Counted from the first letter of the stretch, positions 42,720-55,586 are shown. The stretch is 64,000 nucleotides of DNA from Heliocidaris tuberculata (GCA_025618425.1 CM046833.1:31245833-31309832), one strand, 5' to 3'. Numbers and translations are program-made. Notes: generated by a model from the sequence alone, not told the origin.

Positions 42720-43160
42720 GTGCATTAGCGCCGGGGGGGGGGGGGGGGGGGGGGGGGGGAGGGGGGGAGGGGGTTGTCACACCCCCCCCCCCCCACTCAA
42801 AATTGTCATTGGGATGTTAATCTTCAGGCAAATGGCATCCCCTCCCTTCGGCAATGGGCTACAGCTGCCCCCCCCCCCCTAGGATTTTCAAAGTTCCGAT
42901 AGTCATATTTGGGCAGCGAGGTGCTAGAATATCCTCGTACAGTGTATTGGGGAAGAAAGGTTCCCAGATAATTTGTGTAAGGAACTTCTGTACGTTTTCA
43001 CTACAAAAAGTTTTAAAAATTTTGCTCGCTTGCTTCGCTCGCTCGCAAAAAGTTTGAAATTTAAAAGTAGATATTCAGGCAAAAGGCATCCTACTTCGGC
43101 AATGACCTGCAAATTTGGGTGTCACACCCCGCATTCAAAATGTTCTAGCGACGCCCCTGT
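42720..43160. repeat. Dispersed repeat with G25 and C13 tracts
   Basis: GCGCCGGGGGG... (G run of about 25 at 42735), C13 at 42782, TTTTGCTCGCTTGCTTCGCT at 43019, and two related GGCAAANGGCATCC(Y) CTTCGGCAATG segments at 42828 and 43078. It ends GTTCTAGCGACGCCCC. Confidence 0.6.
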
Positions 43161-43926
43161 GTCTATAGATCAATCGTCAATACTTCACTCAGGTCCGGAT
43201 CTGGATCTGGATTTGGATGTCTGCAATGCAGGGCCCTGCTTGGCATAAATGCATCGGCTGGCTCTGGCTTTCTGCTCAACTAGCAATTGTCGACCATACT
43301 ACTAGCTCATATTCATAACTCTTATTTATTTAGAGGGTCTTTTTTTTATTTGTGAATGTCTCACTTCTTCTAACTTTTGTTTTATTTGGCAGTTAGTCTT
43401 TAGTCTGAAAATGTAAACCTAACATAAAATAAAAGTAACAACTAGCAAGTTAGATCTATCATTGGTGTAATAAAAGGGATAACACATTTGTGCGTCATTC
43501 GAAAAGTTATCAGTAGATCTATAAGCATGCATGCTGTTTTGTCGTGAGAGCAAAAGGTTTGGGCCATCAGAAGTACATTTTTTTTAAAAATACTTCTGTA
43601 CAAAGACTGTAGTTAGCAATATTATTTTTTGAATGGGAGAGTACAGTTACAGCTTTTATACATGTATATACTTTTTGATATTGATTTAATTGATAATGAT
43701 TGATAATTCTAATGTTAATATCAAATTTATGATAGTTGATGTTGATAAATAATTTCCAGTCATAAACTGTTTAAACTATTAAAAATATGCAGCTTTTATA
43801 TGCGTTTTTGTGGTATACATGTAACAATCCCTTTTCCTGGAAGGAACAATATTGTTGGAGATGATTGATGAAATTGAACATGAATGTGTGATACTGATAC
43901 ATGTACATGATGTACTTGTACCTAGA
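43161..43926 (+). other. UBASH3 intron 1, nothing recognised
   Basis: AT-rich sequence without repeat arms or coding signal. Confidence 0.4.
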
Positions 43927-44828
43927 GATATCTCTATCATGTCGTTAGGAAGGATGAGTGACTGAGCACTACATTGTTGTAAGATGATCAAAATCAAAGA
44001 CATGAAAGAAAGAGAAAAAGAAAAAGATTATGAGTGAAAGGAGTGAGGAATATACATGTACATGTAGCTAGGTCAGCATCACTCATATGTAGGACTGTGT
44101 CAAACATTCACTGCTGGGCATGTGTAAAAGGAACACCAAAATCAGTAACCCCAGGTACAACTAACCAAAATCTTCCTTGCCCATGGCATTAGTTTGGTCG
44201 GTCGCATCGCTTAATTTCGGCAGGTTACCGCAGGTAAGATGAAATTTTGTACTTACATTTCAAGAGAATTATTGTAACTATCCAGCAGGCACTTTGATTT
44301 CACGATTTGACGATTATTTTGATGAAAAAAATGGAATTTCCTCGCCGAGCCGATTGAGTCATTTGAATCGACGGTACAGTACGGGGGAAGATCGGCTCGG
44401 TGAGGAAATTCCATTTTTTTCATTGAAATAATCGTCAAAACGTGAAATCAAAGTGCCTGCTGGAGTAATTCTCTTGAAACGTGAGTGCAAATTTTCATCT
44501 TACCTGCCGAAATTAAGCGATGCGACCTACCAAACTAATGGGCAAGGAAGATTTCAGTTAGTTGTACCTGGGGCTCCAACGCTACGCATTGGAGCTCCTG
44601 GGGTTAAAAAATCAGGTGATATCACTGTCATGTCGTTCGGAAGGAAGGCTGAGTGACTGAGCACTACATTGTTACAAGATGATCAAAATCAAAGACCCGA
44701 AGAAAGAGAAAAAGAGAAATATTATGAGACACATCTGATAGAGCTAGGTCAGCATCATTAATAGGCCCACACATATGTGGGACTGTGTCAAACATTCACT
44801 GCTGTGTAAAAGGAACACCAAAATCAGT
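43927..44828. repeat. Foldback element between two ~210-bp direct repeats
   Basis: Direct copies 43927-44146 and 44618-44828 share TCATGTCGTTMGGAAGG, GAGTGACTGAGCACTACATT, GATGATCAAAATCAAAGAC and TGTGTCAAACATTCACTGCT. Between them is a long palindrome (about 44147-44606) with arms CCCCAGGTACAACTAACC..., CAGGCACTTTGATTTCACG and AATGGAATTTCCTCRCCGAG, and a loop of about 50 bp. The right arm has 26 extra bases containing CTCCAACG..CATTGGAG. Confidence 0.8.
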
Positions 44829-45002
44829 GTAAGCAGGATTTAGTTTATGTACATGTACATTGCTAGATTACCTGATTCAGGGACTCTTCAAGACTTCAAC
44901 TATACTTTGCTACAAATTTTGGGTTTCCAACATGAAAATGAAGTATTAAATATTTCCCTCTTCCCCATGTACTTGTATGATATCTAGCCTGAACTAATCC
45001 AG

Positions 45003-45140
45003 GGGGGTGTTTCATCAAGTGTCTTGTCAGTGATTTTTACCAACAAATTTGCTCTCAGCCAATCAGATGCAAGGATTTCAGTAGCTTATAACAGTTATTG
45101 CAACTGGTCATTGATGACAAGTTTTATGAAACAGGTCCCA
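45003..45140. mobile_element. Short palindromic element, GTTTCATCAAGTGTCTTGTC family (copy 1)
   Basis: GGTGTTTCATCAAGTGTCTTGTCAG at the left matches, imperfectly inverted, CATTGATGACAAGTTTTATGAAACAGG at the right. The interior has CAGCCAATCAGATGCAAGGA. Confidence 0.75.
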
Positions 45141-45527
45141 GGCTTATGAACACAAAGCCTCTTGTGTTCAGACAGGTAAAGCTATGCAGGACTAAAATGT
45201 AATTTCAAATAACCTTGTCTATATAAGTGGGTCAGCATGGGAGATCTGTAGAAACAATTGCCATAGGCCATGCAACTGATAGTTCATTGATGATGATTGT
45301 TCCATAACCTAATGGCACAGAAGAGATTAATGTCAATAAAGTTCTTGTTATGTTTTGGGTTGAGAATCTTTCCTTGGGATTATGGATAAACATTTCATTG
45401 TATTTTCTGTTTACTTGTCAACCATTCATTACATTATGGATGTAAAAATTTGTAACTTTTCTTTTTAATGAAACAAAGTAATTTGTTAATGTACATGTGT
45501 ACATGTAGGTACATGTATACACCTTGG

Positions 45528-45658
45528 GAGCATTTCATCAAGTGTCTTGTCAGTGATTTTTACTGACAAATTTGCTCTCAGCCAATCAGATGCAAGGATT
45601 TCAGTAGCTTATAACAGTTGTCAGTAAAAATCAGTGACAAAACGCTTGATGAAACGCT
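45528..45658. mobile_element. Short palindromic element, GTTTCATCAAGTGTCTTGTC family (copy 2)
   Basis: GAGCATTTCATCAAGTGTCT ... AACGCTTGATGAAACGCTC, with TGTCAGTGATTTTTACTGACA hairpins inside and the same CAGCCAATCAGATGC core as copy 1, 0.4 kb away in the same orientation. Confidence 0.8.
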
Positions 45659-46609
45659 CTCTTTATCCTTCATTCTTCAGTCTAAATCGGTCATTTGCTG
45701 CTTACATGTGTAGTTTGCTGCTATTCCCCCATCCCCCTCTGACTTTATATCCTGGCTACCAATCTCTGTCTGGTATCATAATTGATACTAATATTGATGC
45801 TGAACAAATGAGGAAATGGAACATTCTAATCTATTTTACATGCATGTATGATGAAACTTGTAAGACAGCAGTACAGAACTACCCTGTGAAAAAAAATACT
45901 ACCATATTACTAACTATAGAACCCACCCTGTAAAAAAAATACTACCATATTACTAACAACTGTACAGGTTCAATTGAATGGCCAACTGGTGAAACAGATT
46001 GTGGGCTTAGACTTAATATATTTTGACTTGTTACATTGTTCAAGTTGAAATCTAGCCCAATCTGATAAAGATTTGCAATTTATTTGAATCGAAATGCCAC
46101 CTGAAATTAATCACATCTACAAAATGTATGTACTTAAGAGATGGGAGGTTGTGAAGTTGCGACTGCTGGAAGCACTTGCAATCAATTTGCAACTCTTTAA
46201 AGACAGTGCCATGTAGCCGTCGGTCATATCTCATTGACATGGGCATAAGATAGCGAGTCACTGAGGGTGATGTGTCTGCAGTTTCTAATGAAAGCCCTTT
46301 TGAAATTTGACACGGAAAAGCAAGTCAAGATTCCAACATTATTCTTGAACAATTAAATACACGTATGCAAAATCACAGAACACTAGTCATGTTGAGATAA
46401 ATTGCCTGAACCTTGAAGGCTGTCAAATGTTCTTGCACTATATCTTTCTGAAGCCATAAGGGCATTAACTCATATATACTTGATCACAGATTTAATGCCC
46501 TTCTGGCTGTTAACAGATAGGGACTACATGAATGCTTTTTAAAGTTTTGTCTCTGTTGAAATAATGGCCTTCAAAATCAAAATGAAATGTTGGCCTTACC
46601 TTTACCCTA
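45659..46609 (+). other. UBASH3 intron 1, small tandem repeat only
   Basis: CCTGTRAAAAAAAATACTAC then CATATTACTAAC is duplicated at 45880 and 45929. No gene. Confidence 0.45.
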
Positions 46610-46613
46610 TTAA

Positions 46614-47192
46614 AGGAGAATGAAACCCTGGGGAAATATTCATTTTAATGAAAAGAATGAGAGAAGCAATTTAATAATTTAAAAGTGTAAAAGTTCCATC
46701 AAAATCGGTTACGAAATGAAAAAGTTATGAAAGTTTGAAAAGTCTCAATTTATGTGGCTTTATGTGGCAATCCTCAAATTGGCAATGTTGCTTCAAAATG
46801 GCAGATTTAGTAGTACAGCTCTCAATATGTTTTGTAGACAAAATTTCATATTTTCTCCATTATCTGTAAAGATGCTGCTAGTCTTTTTGTGAACTACGTG
46901 TTGTGTTAAATACATTTTCCCATGATATATCTTGAGCTAAGAAGGAGACAAGCTGCACCTTGAGAGATAATGGGGAAAATACGAAATTTTGTGTACAAAA
47001 CATACTTTGTACTACTAAATCTGTCACTTTGAAGCAACAATTTGAGGATTGCCATAGAAAGTAAATTGAGACTTTTCAAACTTTCATGACTTTCTCATTT
47101 CACAACTGATTTTGATGGAACTTTTTTTAAATTGCTTCTCTCTATCCTCTCTTTTCATTAAGATTGATTTTTCCCCAGGTTTTCATTCTCCT
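46614..47192. mobile_element. TTAA-flanked MITE (AGGAGAATGAAAACC ends)
   Basis: TTAA (46610-46613) then AGGAGAATGAAACCCTGGGG; the right end CCAGGTTTTCATTCTCCT then TTAA (47193-47196). The arms pair over about 150 bp (GTTCCATCAAAATCGGTTAC, AAAGTTTGAAAAGTCTCAAT). Non-autonomous. Confidence 0.85.
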
Positions 47193-47196
47193 TTAA

Positions 47197-50100
47197 AGTA
47201 CTTTAGCTGAGCAATAAAGCAAACTTACAGTACAGTATAAGAACATTATTTTGTATTTGGGCAAATCCAAGGAACATGGAGATACATGTACATGTATGTC
47301 CCATACGTATATGTTACCAAGTATGATTTAACTGTATTATGGAATTGTGAACATCATTTGACATAGAAATATCATTCTATATGATATTATCATACATGCC
47401 AACCATACAGTTTTTAACTGAACCGTTCAGTTTTTGAAGTTTTTAGAGCCATAAAAAACTGAACGTACAGATTTTGGAAAAAATAGAATTAGGGTCTTAT
47501 ACCATTTAATTGAATCCGGTACAGTAAGTAGTCGTACATGATTTGTGATTGGTTCGATTTCGGGTGAAAATCTGTCAAAATAAAAGCAACCTCGTTTATC
47601 CGGCCGCATTGGGACCGGCACCCATCCAGATAAGTGAAATGGCCGGATATGAGAGAAATGTGCATTTTCTATGCAAATGAATAGGGTAGGGCAGTCTTTT
47701 GGCTGTAAAATTTATGTTTTCTTGGTGTAGTTGATGATTGCAAATGATCTTTTTATTTGTAAGAGATGAAATGAAATAAAATTAAACAGAAAATTGCCCA
47801 TGGTGTTCCTGTTTCCAAGGCTTTTGGGTGAATTGCATGACGAACTGGCCGGAAGACAGGGCCGGTTAAAAGAGATGGCCGGATAAATGAAGTTGGGATA
47901 CATGTAAGTGAGGTCGGACTGTACCATGAATCAAGCTCTAGTGGTGCTATTAGCTTGATAGAGTTTGTGTTCGTAATGTATAATGGACAAAATAGGTTGG
48001 ACTTGCCCAATTACCAGAGCAATGTCTTGCTCTCTGTCTTTACATCATGTACATGTATCAATGCAATGGTGTGATGTGTTTTCCGTTGAGCAGAGACGTG
48101 AGCTTATAATGCTTATTTTGGTATAGTAAGCCAGTTCCCATAGACTGATATGTTTTGTGTTTTCTTTACTTTTTGTTTTTCATCTGAGGGGATTGGTGCA
48201 TACATAAATTCATTAATTGCTTTCATTAATTGCTTTCATTAATTGCTTTTCCGAAGAGTTACAGGCTACAGCAACCCATGAAATACACAAGAGAACAAGA
48301 AAGAGAGAGAGGTGTGGGGGGGGGGGGGGGGAATACACATTTCCTGTTACTTCTAAGGTCCATGCTTTAACCCTGACCCACTTCTTGAATAGAGCAGTTA
48401 CATGTATGTTGTACTTTGTTCACAAACTTATGTTAACCCGTTCAATACTGAATAAATCTCATTCCCACAGGGACCGCCTGCTTCCTGTAGGCAACATGCT
48501 AAGTGATTTTTATTTTTCAGTGGTAATGCTAAGTAGATAATGACAATGCTAAGCCATGTAAAATATGAGCAACAAGAATCATAAAAACCTGGGATGTCAA
48601 AAAAAAATGAAATTAATTATACAATTTAGGTAATTCAGTGAAGAAATGTAATTGACCTGGGATGTCCAAAAAAAAAAAATTAATTATACAATTTAGGTAA
48701 TTCAGTGAAGAAATGTAATTTTGTTTTTTTTTAAGGGAAGGTTGGGTTCTGGGAAAGGTAGAAAATAATTTCTGAGCTTTCTCATTCCTTTTATGTCAGT
48801 TTGGAAGAACATCATACATGTCGTAGAAATGTCTCCTGGAAAGGATTGCTCCTCAAATGCCCTCATATTCGAATTATGACGAGAAATAGCTTGAGTGTTC
48901 GGACCGAGCATTCATGCCACATGTGTGTGCAGTCCATACCCATTTCTGTGTGCAGTGCATCTGCTTTTCAGCAAGGCTGTGTCAATTTCCTATCATTATG
49001 ATGATTCCAAAACCTCACAGTATAAAACAATAATGTAGACATGGTCAGTCTTTCCCAATTGATTTGTTTCTTTCACAATGTGTTTGCATGATCAGAACTC
49101 AACTTTTTCTTTAAAGAAAAAAACAGTAGGAACAACAGTCTGAGTTTGCAAATTCGTTTTGCAAAGAACAAACAAAAGTTTACAAAATTCAAAATGAGAT
49201 TACTTGACATGATTATCATCAGATGTCATGAAACCTTATTAAGAAGGAAAATGAACTCCAAAATGATTGTGATTATCTTCAACAAACCCCAACAGTACTA
49301 GTACAAAAGAAAAGCCCTTATAAGCCCTCAGAAAAAAGTAGCAGTGAGCAATGGAAAGCTCTAAAAGATTTCAAAAAGAATTAAAATGAGCATTGATATA
49401 CCTGTGTTTGTGTAACTAAGGAAGCAAACGTACAAAAAAAAAACATTATAATTGCCGTGAGGAAATTTACCTTCTATTTAATAATAGCAAACCTAAGAAG
49501 AGATTCTGTAAACAAAAAGTAATTTACAATGGAAGCCAGTGTGAACAATCCCCTTTAGATAGTTTGAAGAGGAAGGAAGAGAGAAAGGAAATAGAGAGAA
49601 GGGATGGATGGGTAATAGATTATCCATACTCTCACACCACTTCCACTCATTAAACAGGTAAAACCATTCACTCGCTGTTTTTATTGTCATTCAAACTTTT
49701 CAGGAGTTTCGAACTGTGCCTGGGTAACTTTCAGACAACAATACTTGGCATACTTAATAGAGAGGTTGTGTGAAAAAATCCCCTCAATTTTTATTACGTA
49801 CCTTGTCTTACTCTGGAAAAGTTTTCCTATCTATGTAGTATCCTAGCTCTTAAAGTCTATAATGCCGCCATGTTTACAAACATATATATATGATTTTATA
49901 AGGCAGGATTTTTCAAGTGAATTTTTCAGTGCCCTTATGTACATGTAGATGCTGCGGCGATGGCGGCGTCAACACTTTTGGAAATGCCCTCATTTCAAAA
50001 GCACACATTCAATTTCCATGAAACTTGCACACAAGGGTTGTAAAGTATCTTAAATAATGTTGAACAAATGTCAGGTCAAAAGTCAAGGTTAAATGTCAAT

Positions 50101-51514
50101 TAAGGTCATTTGAGTTCTAAAAACTGAACCTGAGGTTAAGTTTTTAAATTTTTATTTCATTTCAAAAATATTTGTTCAAATTCTTTGAAACCAACTAAAA
50201 ATCATATGAGACGTTTTAACATTGGATGACGACCTAGTTGTTTGTAATATTTCTGTTTTGCCTATTATTCTATCTTTGAGAAAAGATATTTTACAGCCTT
50301 TTAGAAAATTTGGTGTACTGTCTTGATATCCACAAACTAATACTGTCGCACAGAGGGAAACATGAGGTAGATTGTCCTCACTGGAAATTTGATTTCATCT
50401 ATTGTCATAGGCTTTGATACATCCTGTCTAACCAGAAACTCTCATGAATTGTAAATAACAGCAATTATTTATGGAAATATCAAAAATTCAACATTGTGTC
50501 AGTATGTACAGTATAGTCAAGGATTGTAATTCCGAACAGTTTGTATTAACGAACGTGTACAGTTAAGCGCCTATAATGGGTTTTCATACGTGGGATTACG
50601 CGCATGAAAACCACTCTATTGAAACAAAGGTTGTGTCTTTTTCCCATTGGTTTCACACGTTCAGAAATACAGTACCTTTTTCAAGGGACCAAAACGCCGA
50701 GTCGTTGGGAAGGGGTTCACTCGGAAGGGAATATCGTATTAAATCTACATTGTCTTTTTAAAATTCCATCAACTTCTTTTTCTGTAGGACTTTGAGCATT
50801 CATTATGTAAGTTTAACAGATATTCGTTTGATATTTTATTTGCTATCGTTGATTTTCTGAAAAGTGTTCGGACACTGGATCAACCACCATATGTACACTA
50901 ATTTGGAAGCATGAAACTTTCGCAAATCAATCACTTCCTAAATTACAAATGTTTTTTGCATGCGAAAGCTTGTAGTTTTGTCTAGAAATGAAAGGGATAC
51001 CTTCTAATTCCAATATAACTGTAATGGCTTTAAGATTTATGAGAATGAATGATTAACAGTACTTGAAATGCTTCAATAATACTTGCTACATGTACATCCC
51101 TGGTCTGTTCACTCGCCTGAATGCCAGAAGGGCATTAAAGCCATATTATTTACATGTAACACAGAGAATAACACCCTTCTAGCTCTGAATCACTGTTAGC
51201 CTGGAGTACCTACATGTAAGTACTGTAGCAGTTTGGTTTCAATTTGAATGCATGCTTATGAAAGCAATTAATGGTCGTTTTCAGTTGTAGTTTCTGTAAG
51301 ATTTTCTCCTAGTAATTATTCAAGTGCTTTAAACTCCCAGGTCCTACTTCCAGTCTATGGATGTCCTGTGTTTTGAATAGAAACACATAAATGTGCTGGG
51401 AGTTTAGTGATCAGGACATTCAGGATATGAATCGAGTTCAATTTGATCGTAATAGTACTGCACACTCTTATTGGTGGCTAGGAATTGAACATTAAAGGGT
51501 AGGGAGAGGAAGGT
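47197..51514 (+). other. UBASH3 intron 1, sparse repeats
   Basis: A tripled TTCATTAATTGCTT at 48210-48250. G16 at 48316. A 50-bp duplication, AATTATACAATTTAGGTAAT with TCAGTGAAGAAATGTAATT, at 48616 and 48682. Several ACATGTACATGTA palindromes. No exon supported on either strand. Confidence 0.5.
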
Positions 51515-51745
51515 TAAGAAGAAGAAGAAGGGGGAGGAGGGTACTACTAAACACTTAGAAAAAAGAGGGAATGCATTTTAGATACAGAAGGAGGAGGAGG
51601 AGGAGGAGGAGGAGGAGGAGAAGGAAGAGGAGGAGGAGGAGGAGGAGGAGGAGGAGGAGGAGGAGGAGGAGGAAGAAATAGGAGGAGGAGGAGGAAATAG
51701 GAGGAGGAGGAGAAGAGTAATAAGAAGAGGAGGAGGAGTGAAAAT
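51515..51745 (+). repeat. (GGA)n/(GAA)n purine tract
   Basis: (GAA)n at 51515-51530, and near-pure (GGA)n with GAAATA interruptions at 51589-51745. Long purine runs can form triplexes. The P- or L-rich frames on the - strand are artefacts. Confidence 0.9.
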
Positions 51746-52335
51746 AATAAAAGAAGAAAAAAAAGTATAAGGGGAGAAGGGAATGAAGGAAAGGGGAATA
51801 AGACATACATATGTACATGTATGTATAAAGAGAAAAGAAGGAGGAAAAAGGGTGGTAATGAATACAAATAAAAAAGAACAATTAATAGAAATTAGTTGTT
51901 GAATATAAGAAAATTATGAATTGTAACTCAAAGGATTTACCTTTTTTAGTAATTTTATTTCTGGTTAGGTCTACTCAGGTATCAATTTTGACTGGTCTCC
52001 AAAGTTCTTTTCTGTATTATTCAGTAGACCCATCATTCAAATCGACTCGATGACTTCATTTAATATGATGACAGTTGGTGAGAGGGGTATTAGATGAAAG
52101 CATTATTTCATATTTACTCATATCCTGTACAAATTAAGCCCTCTTGCCAATCATGACTTCATATGCTGTGATGCTTTACAAAAATATACAAGGCAAAATA
52201 ATCAACTTGTGTTCTTTGAATTGGTAAAACGTGTCTGGTTTTTTTAATCAAGCTTGATAGAAAAATAATAATGTATGTTTGTGCAAAAGGGGGCATTTCT
52301 TAAAAAGAATATATAATTTATTCATCAGATTTTTC
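51746..52335 (+). other. UBASH3 intron 1, nothing recognised
   Basis: AT- and purine-rich; no feature. Confidence 0.4.
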
Positions 52336-52710
52336 AAGCTGTTGCCAATCAAAGGATTGTAAATTGTGTATTATGTTTTGTTAGAATAGTCCTTTCAAGC
52401 ATTGGAACATATTTCTGAAATGAAATGATAACATGTTTAGTGCATAAAGAGGTACTTTTTGAAGAGAAATTATTAGCAGATTAAAATGTACAAACTGGTG
52501 CCAATTTGATGATTGTAAATTGTGTATTATGTTTTGTTGAAATAGTCTATTCATGCACTGGAACATATTTCTGAAATGAAATAACACATTTAGTGCATAA
52601 AGAGGCCCTTTTTAAAGAGAAATTATTAGCAGATTAAGATTTTCAAACTGGTGCCAATTTGAGGATTGTACATTGTTTTGTATCAATAGTCATTTCCTGT
52701 ACTGGAGCTC
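52336..52710 (+). repeat. ~165-bp tandem repeat, two copies and a partial third
   Basis: GATTGTAAATTGTGTATTAT then GTTTTGTTRRAATAGTC, GGAACATATTTCTGAAATGA, TTTAGTGCATAAAGAGG and GAGAAATTATTAGCAGATTA recur in the same order from about 52354 and 52512. A third copy begins at about 52664 (GAGGATTGTACATTG). Confidence 0.85.
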
Positions 52711-52789
52711 TTGTGCCAATTATCTTGGTACTCATCATCTTAGTTAATAATCCGGGTTTTAATAGTTCTATTTGATTGATGATGAGTGT

Positions 52790-54420
52790 AGTGTGACTAA
52801 TTGCTTTAGGCTTGGAGCAGTGTAGTGAAGTGGAATTAGGAATAGAAAGGGGTAGGGAGGCGATGCATGGTATAGAGGGGGATAAATGAAATTTGATTAG
52901 GCATGGGTGGGAGATGAAAAAAGGGGGATCTTTTTGGAGGGGTAGGGGCAATTTGTGCAAGTTAAAGGGATAGTCCACCCTGATTACAAGTTGGTTGTAA
53001 AAAAAGCAGAAAAATTAAAGAAACAGATCAGTGAAGGTTTGAGCAAAATCCGATAAGAAATAAGAAAGTTATGAATTTTTGAAGTGGTAATCAATCAGAC
53101 ACAAATTGGCAACTCCGTGACGTACAGTATTTTGCAAGCTCCTCTCCTGTTTGCTCAGTACAGAAAATTTCATATATTTTTTGTTTTCTTTGAACTTTGA
53201 TGAAGGAATAGATTTTTTTGAGTAAAAACATATGAGCAATGATTATATCTAAGGTGCATGTATGACTGAATATTTCCTTTTAATAGAGAAAATGTAAATT
53301 AATAATTTTTGGGGTATAGGGGAAATGGGAGAGGAGCTCGCAAGATATGTCACATACATGTAGTTGCCAATTTGTGTCTGATTGATTACAACTTCAAAAA
53401 TTCATAGCTTTCTTATTTCTTATCGGATTTTGCTCAAACCTCCACTGATATGTTTCTTTAATTTTTCTGCTTCTTTTAAAACCAACTTGAAATCGGGGTG
53501 GACTATCCCTTTAAGTTCTGTTTAGATGCACATTTAGACTGATTGCTTTAGGGTTGGAGTGAAGTAGTGAAGTGAAGTGAATAAAGAACAGAAAAGGTTG
53601 AGAAGGGTGCACTGCAATACTTGGGAAAGTGTAGGGAGGGGGTATTTGTAAGAGGGGAAGACTGAAATTTGATTAGGGATGGGTGAGAGATTTTTAAAAA
53701 GGAGATCTTTGTGAAGGGGTAATGGCAGTTAAGTTTGTACACCTCCTGTAATTTCTGTTTTAATGATGGTTAAAGGTAATAGATAGTTTTGGGAAGCCCT
53801 CAAAAACTTTTCATGAGATTTCTTTGATTTTACTTAATAAAAAGCAGGGTGCTAACATAACTAAGATGTTGTGCAGTTTCTTCCTCCTCAAGTGAAATAT
53901 TTATCGAATGAGAGGTGAAAAGTAATAGAAATCTCTGGCCCAAAAAAGAGGGGATGTGTGGGGAACCTTCGGGTGGATATGGTCTTAGCATGAGGCAACT
54001 GAAAAGCTGTTACCAAGCCTTGCTTACAGATATTTACACTAAAATTGTTCGAAATTATAAATGGAATGTTAAATAATCTCGTACATGTGTCTTATGATAA
54101 AAGGAGAATAGTATGTGACTATGTTAGATCAGTTTCTTGCTAGTATGATTTTTGCTACCGAGACTGTCTATGAGCTTTAATACACCCAGACTAATTGCTT
54201 TGGATTTGGGCAATGTATTGAGTTGGAATGACCAGAGCTGCCAAAAGAATGTAAAAGGATGAAGTTTGGGGAGAGCAAATGGGAGGAATGGGAGAGAACA
54301 GACAGGGTGGGACCAGGAATGCAGGGAGATTGGTAGGATAAGCACATTCACAAACCATAAGAAACAAGAGAGAGAGAAAGAGAGAAAGAGATGGGAATAG
54401 TATAAAAACATCAAGAAAGA
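52790..54420 (+). repeat. Three diverged copies of a ~190-bp G-rich unit
   Basis: Units starting GACTAATTGCTTTAGG (52794), GACTGATTGCTTTAGGG (53539) and GACTAATTGCTTTGGA (54190) each continue with GTGAAGTGGAAT-like and AGGGGGATAAATGAAATTTGATTAGG-like text. The third is the most diverged. The MITE at 52966-53510 separates the first two. Confidence 0.65.
52966..53510. mobile_element. TTAA-flanked MITE (AGGGATAGTCCACCC ends)
   Basis: TTAA (52962-52965) then AGGGATAGTCCACCCTGATT; right end AATCGGGGTGGACTATCCCT then TTAA (53511-53514). The arms pair for about 150 bp, including GTTTGAGCAAAATCCGATAA and CAATCAGACACAAATTGGCA. Same general type as 1408-3465 and 46614-47192, but a different subfamily. 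Confidence 0.88.
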
Positions 54421-54434
54421 TAGAAAAAATTGGA

Positions 54435-54671
54435 TAACCTCGCTAGTCATAAGGACCACTTACTCAGGACCGCTATCGATAACGCGTGACTAAATGAATA
54501 GCAGTTTTGTATGAATAGCAGTCCTAAATAGCGAGCAAACCATGGACAAATTACCTCGCTATTCATAAGGACATCGATTCATAAGGACCACTATTCATAA
54601 CGATTCATAAGGACCACTATTCATAACGCGTGTTAAATGAATAGTGGTCCTTATGAATAGCGAGCGGACCC
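54435..54671. repeat. Second copy of the GCTATTCATAAGGAC palindromic repeat
   Basis: ACCTCGCTATTCATAAGGAC, CATAACGCGTGTTAAATGAA and GGTCCTTATGAATAGCGAGC match 3509-3783, with an internal short duplication (CGATTCATAAGGACCACTAT). It begins and ends with the same sequences (AACCTCGCTA, GAGCGGACCCCG) as the first copy in the opposite orientation. Confidence 0.75.
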
Positions 54672-55532
54672 CGAAAGAACAGTTGTAAAGAGCAGAGTTG
54701 AAAGAATAGTAGATGAAGATAAGGTGTGGATGGGGTGAAACAAACAGTAATAAAAAAAAAGTGAAGGAGAAAAGAAAGAAAGAAATTTAAATGCAGACAA
54801 TAATAATAAGGAATACATGTAGATAGATAGGTCAAATGTTCTTGTGTAATCTTACGTAAGGAGAAAATGATTTACATGATAGCGCATCTGTTTATTCACC
54901 ATAAATGTGCATCCCATTGAGATTAATTGAAAGTAACAATTTTTGCGGTCTCATCATTCTTTACCAAAAAAACTTTCATTGATGATTGATGATGTCAATA
55001 TCAATAGCAAGTTGTATTCAAATTCTGTTTTGAATGTTTAAGATATTGCATATTTTAGTGCATGTACATGTAGGGCTAGGCTATTGAAATTTCCCTCAAG
55101 GTTATTTTTTTAAATACATGTATAACCAGAAACTATCACGACATCATTCGTGAATTGTTAATGACAGGCAATTTTACAACAAGAAACTTTGCAATAATTG
55201 CAATAATTTTCTTCAATAAGTTTCTTTGACAATTCGTTCTCATGACCAGAACTCAACTTTATCTTTAAGCACAAGTGGTACATGATGGTTTCTGACCAGG
55301 TTTAGTGCAGACACTATCTCACATGTACATGTTCCTCGAAGCCTACAGAGTTTTTATTATCTGTGCATAGGAAAATACAGAAGTTTCCTGTAGCATCGTC
55401 TTACAGTGACATGTATGAACTTATTATTGGGAATATCGTGCGCTTAACCCCATTATTATGTCAGGACTTGTTCTAAATTGCTTTTGGTTTCAGTTTAATT
55501 TATTTTCTCACATTTTATCTTCTTTTTGACAG
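54672..55532 (+). other. UBASH3 intron 1 end, nothing recognised
   Basis: AT-rich; ends in the pyrimidine-rich acceptor TCTTCTTTTTGACAG of exon 2. Confidence 0.45.
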
Positions 55533-55586
55533 TGAGAAAGCCCAGGCTGCAACAGGGCATCAGGACATACAGCTTGCATCTGATTG
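55533..55586 (+). CDS. UBASH3: UBASH3 exon 2: rest of UBA domain
   Basis: Acceptor TTTTTGACAG, donor GATTG|GTTAGT, 54 bp. The first T completes the valine of exon 1, then EKAQAATGHQDIQLASD, and the last TG opens a tryptophan completed in exon 3. ATGHQDIQLASDW is UBA helices 2-3 (A-T-G-x-x-x-x-x-A-x-D-W-L pattern), so exons 1 and 2 together encode a whole UBA domain. The 3' part of the exon and its donor are repeated several times just downstream. Confidence 0.92.

Noticed and set aside
48217..48540. 107-codon frame in UBASH3 intron 1
   Set aside because: Crosses a G16 tract, has no domain or splice-site support.
51547..51881. Proline/leucine-rich frames on the - strand
   Set aside because: Translations of the (GGA)n tract.
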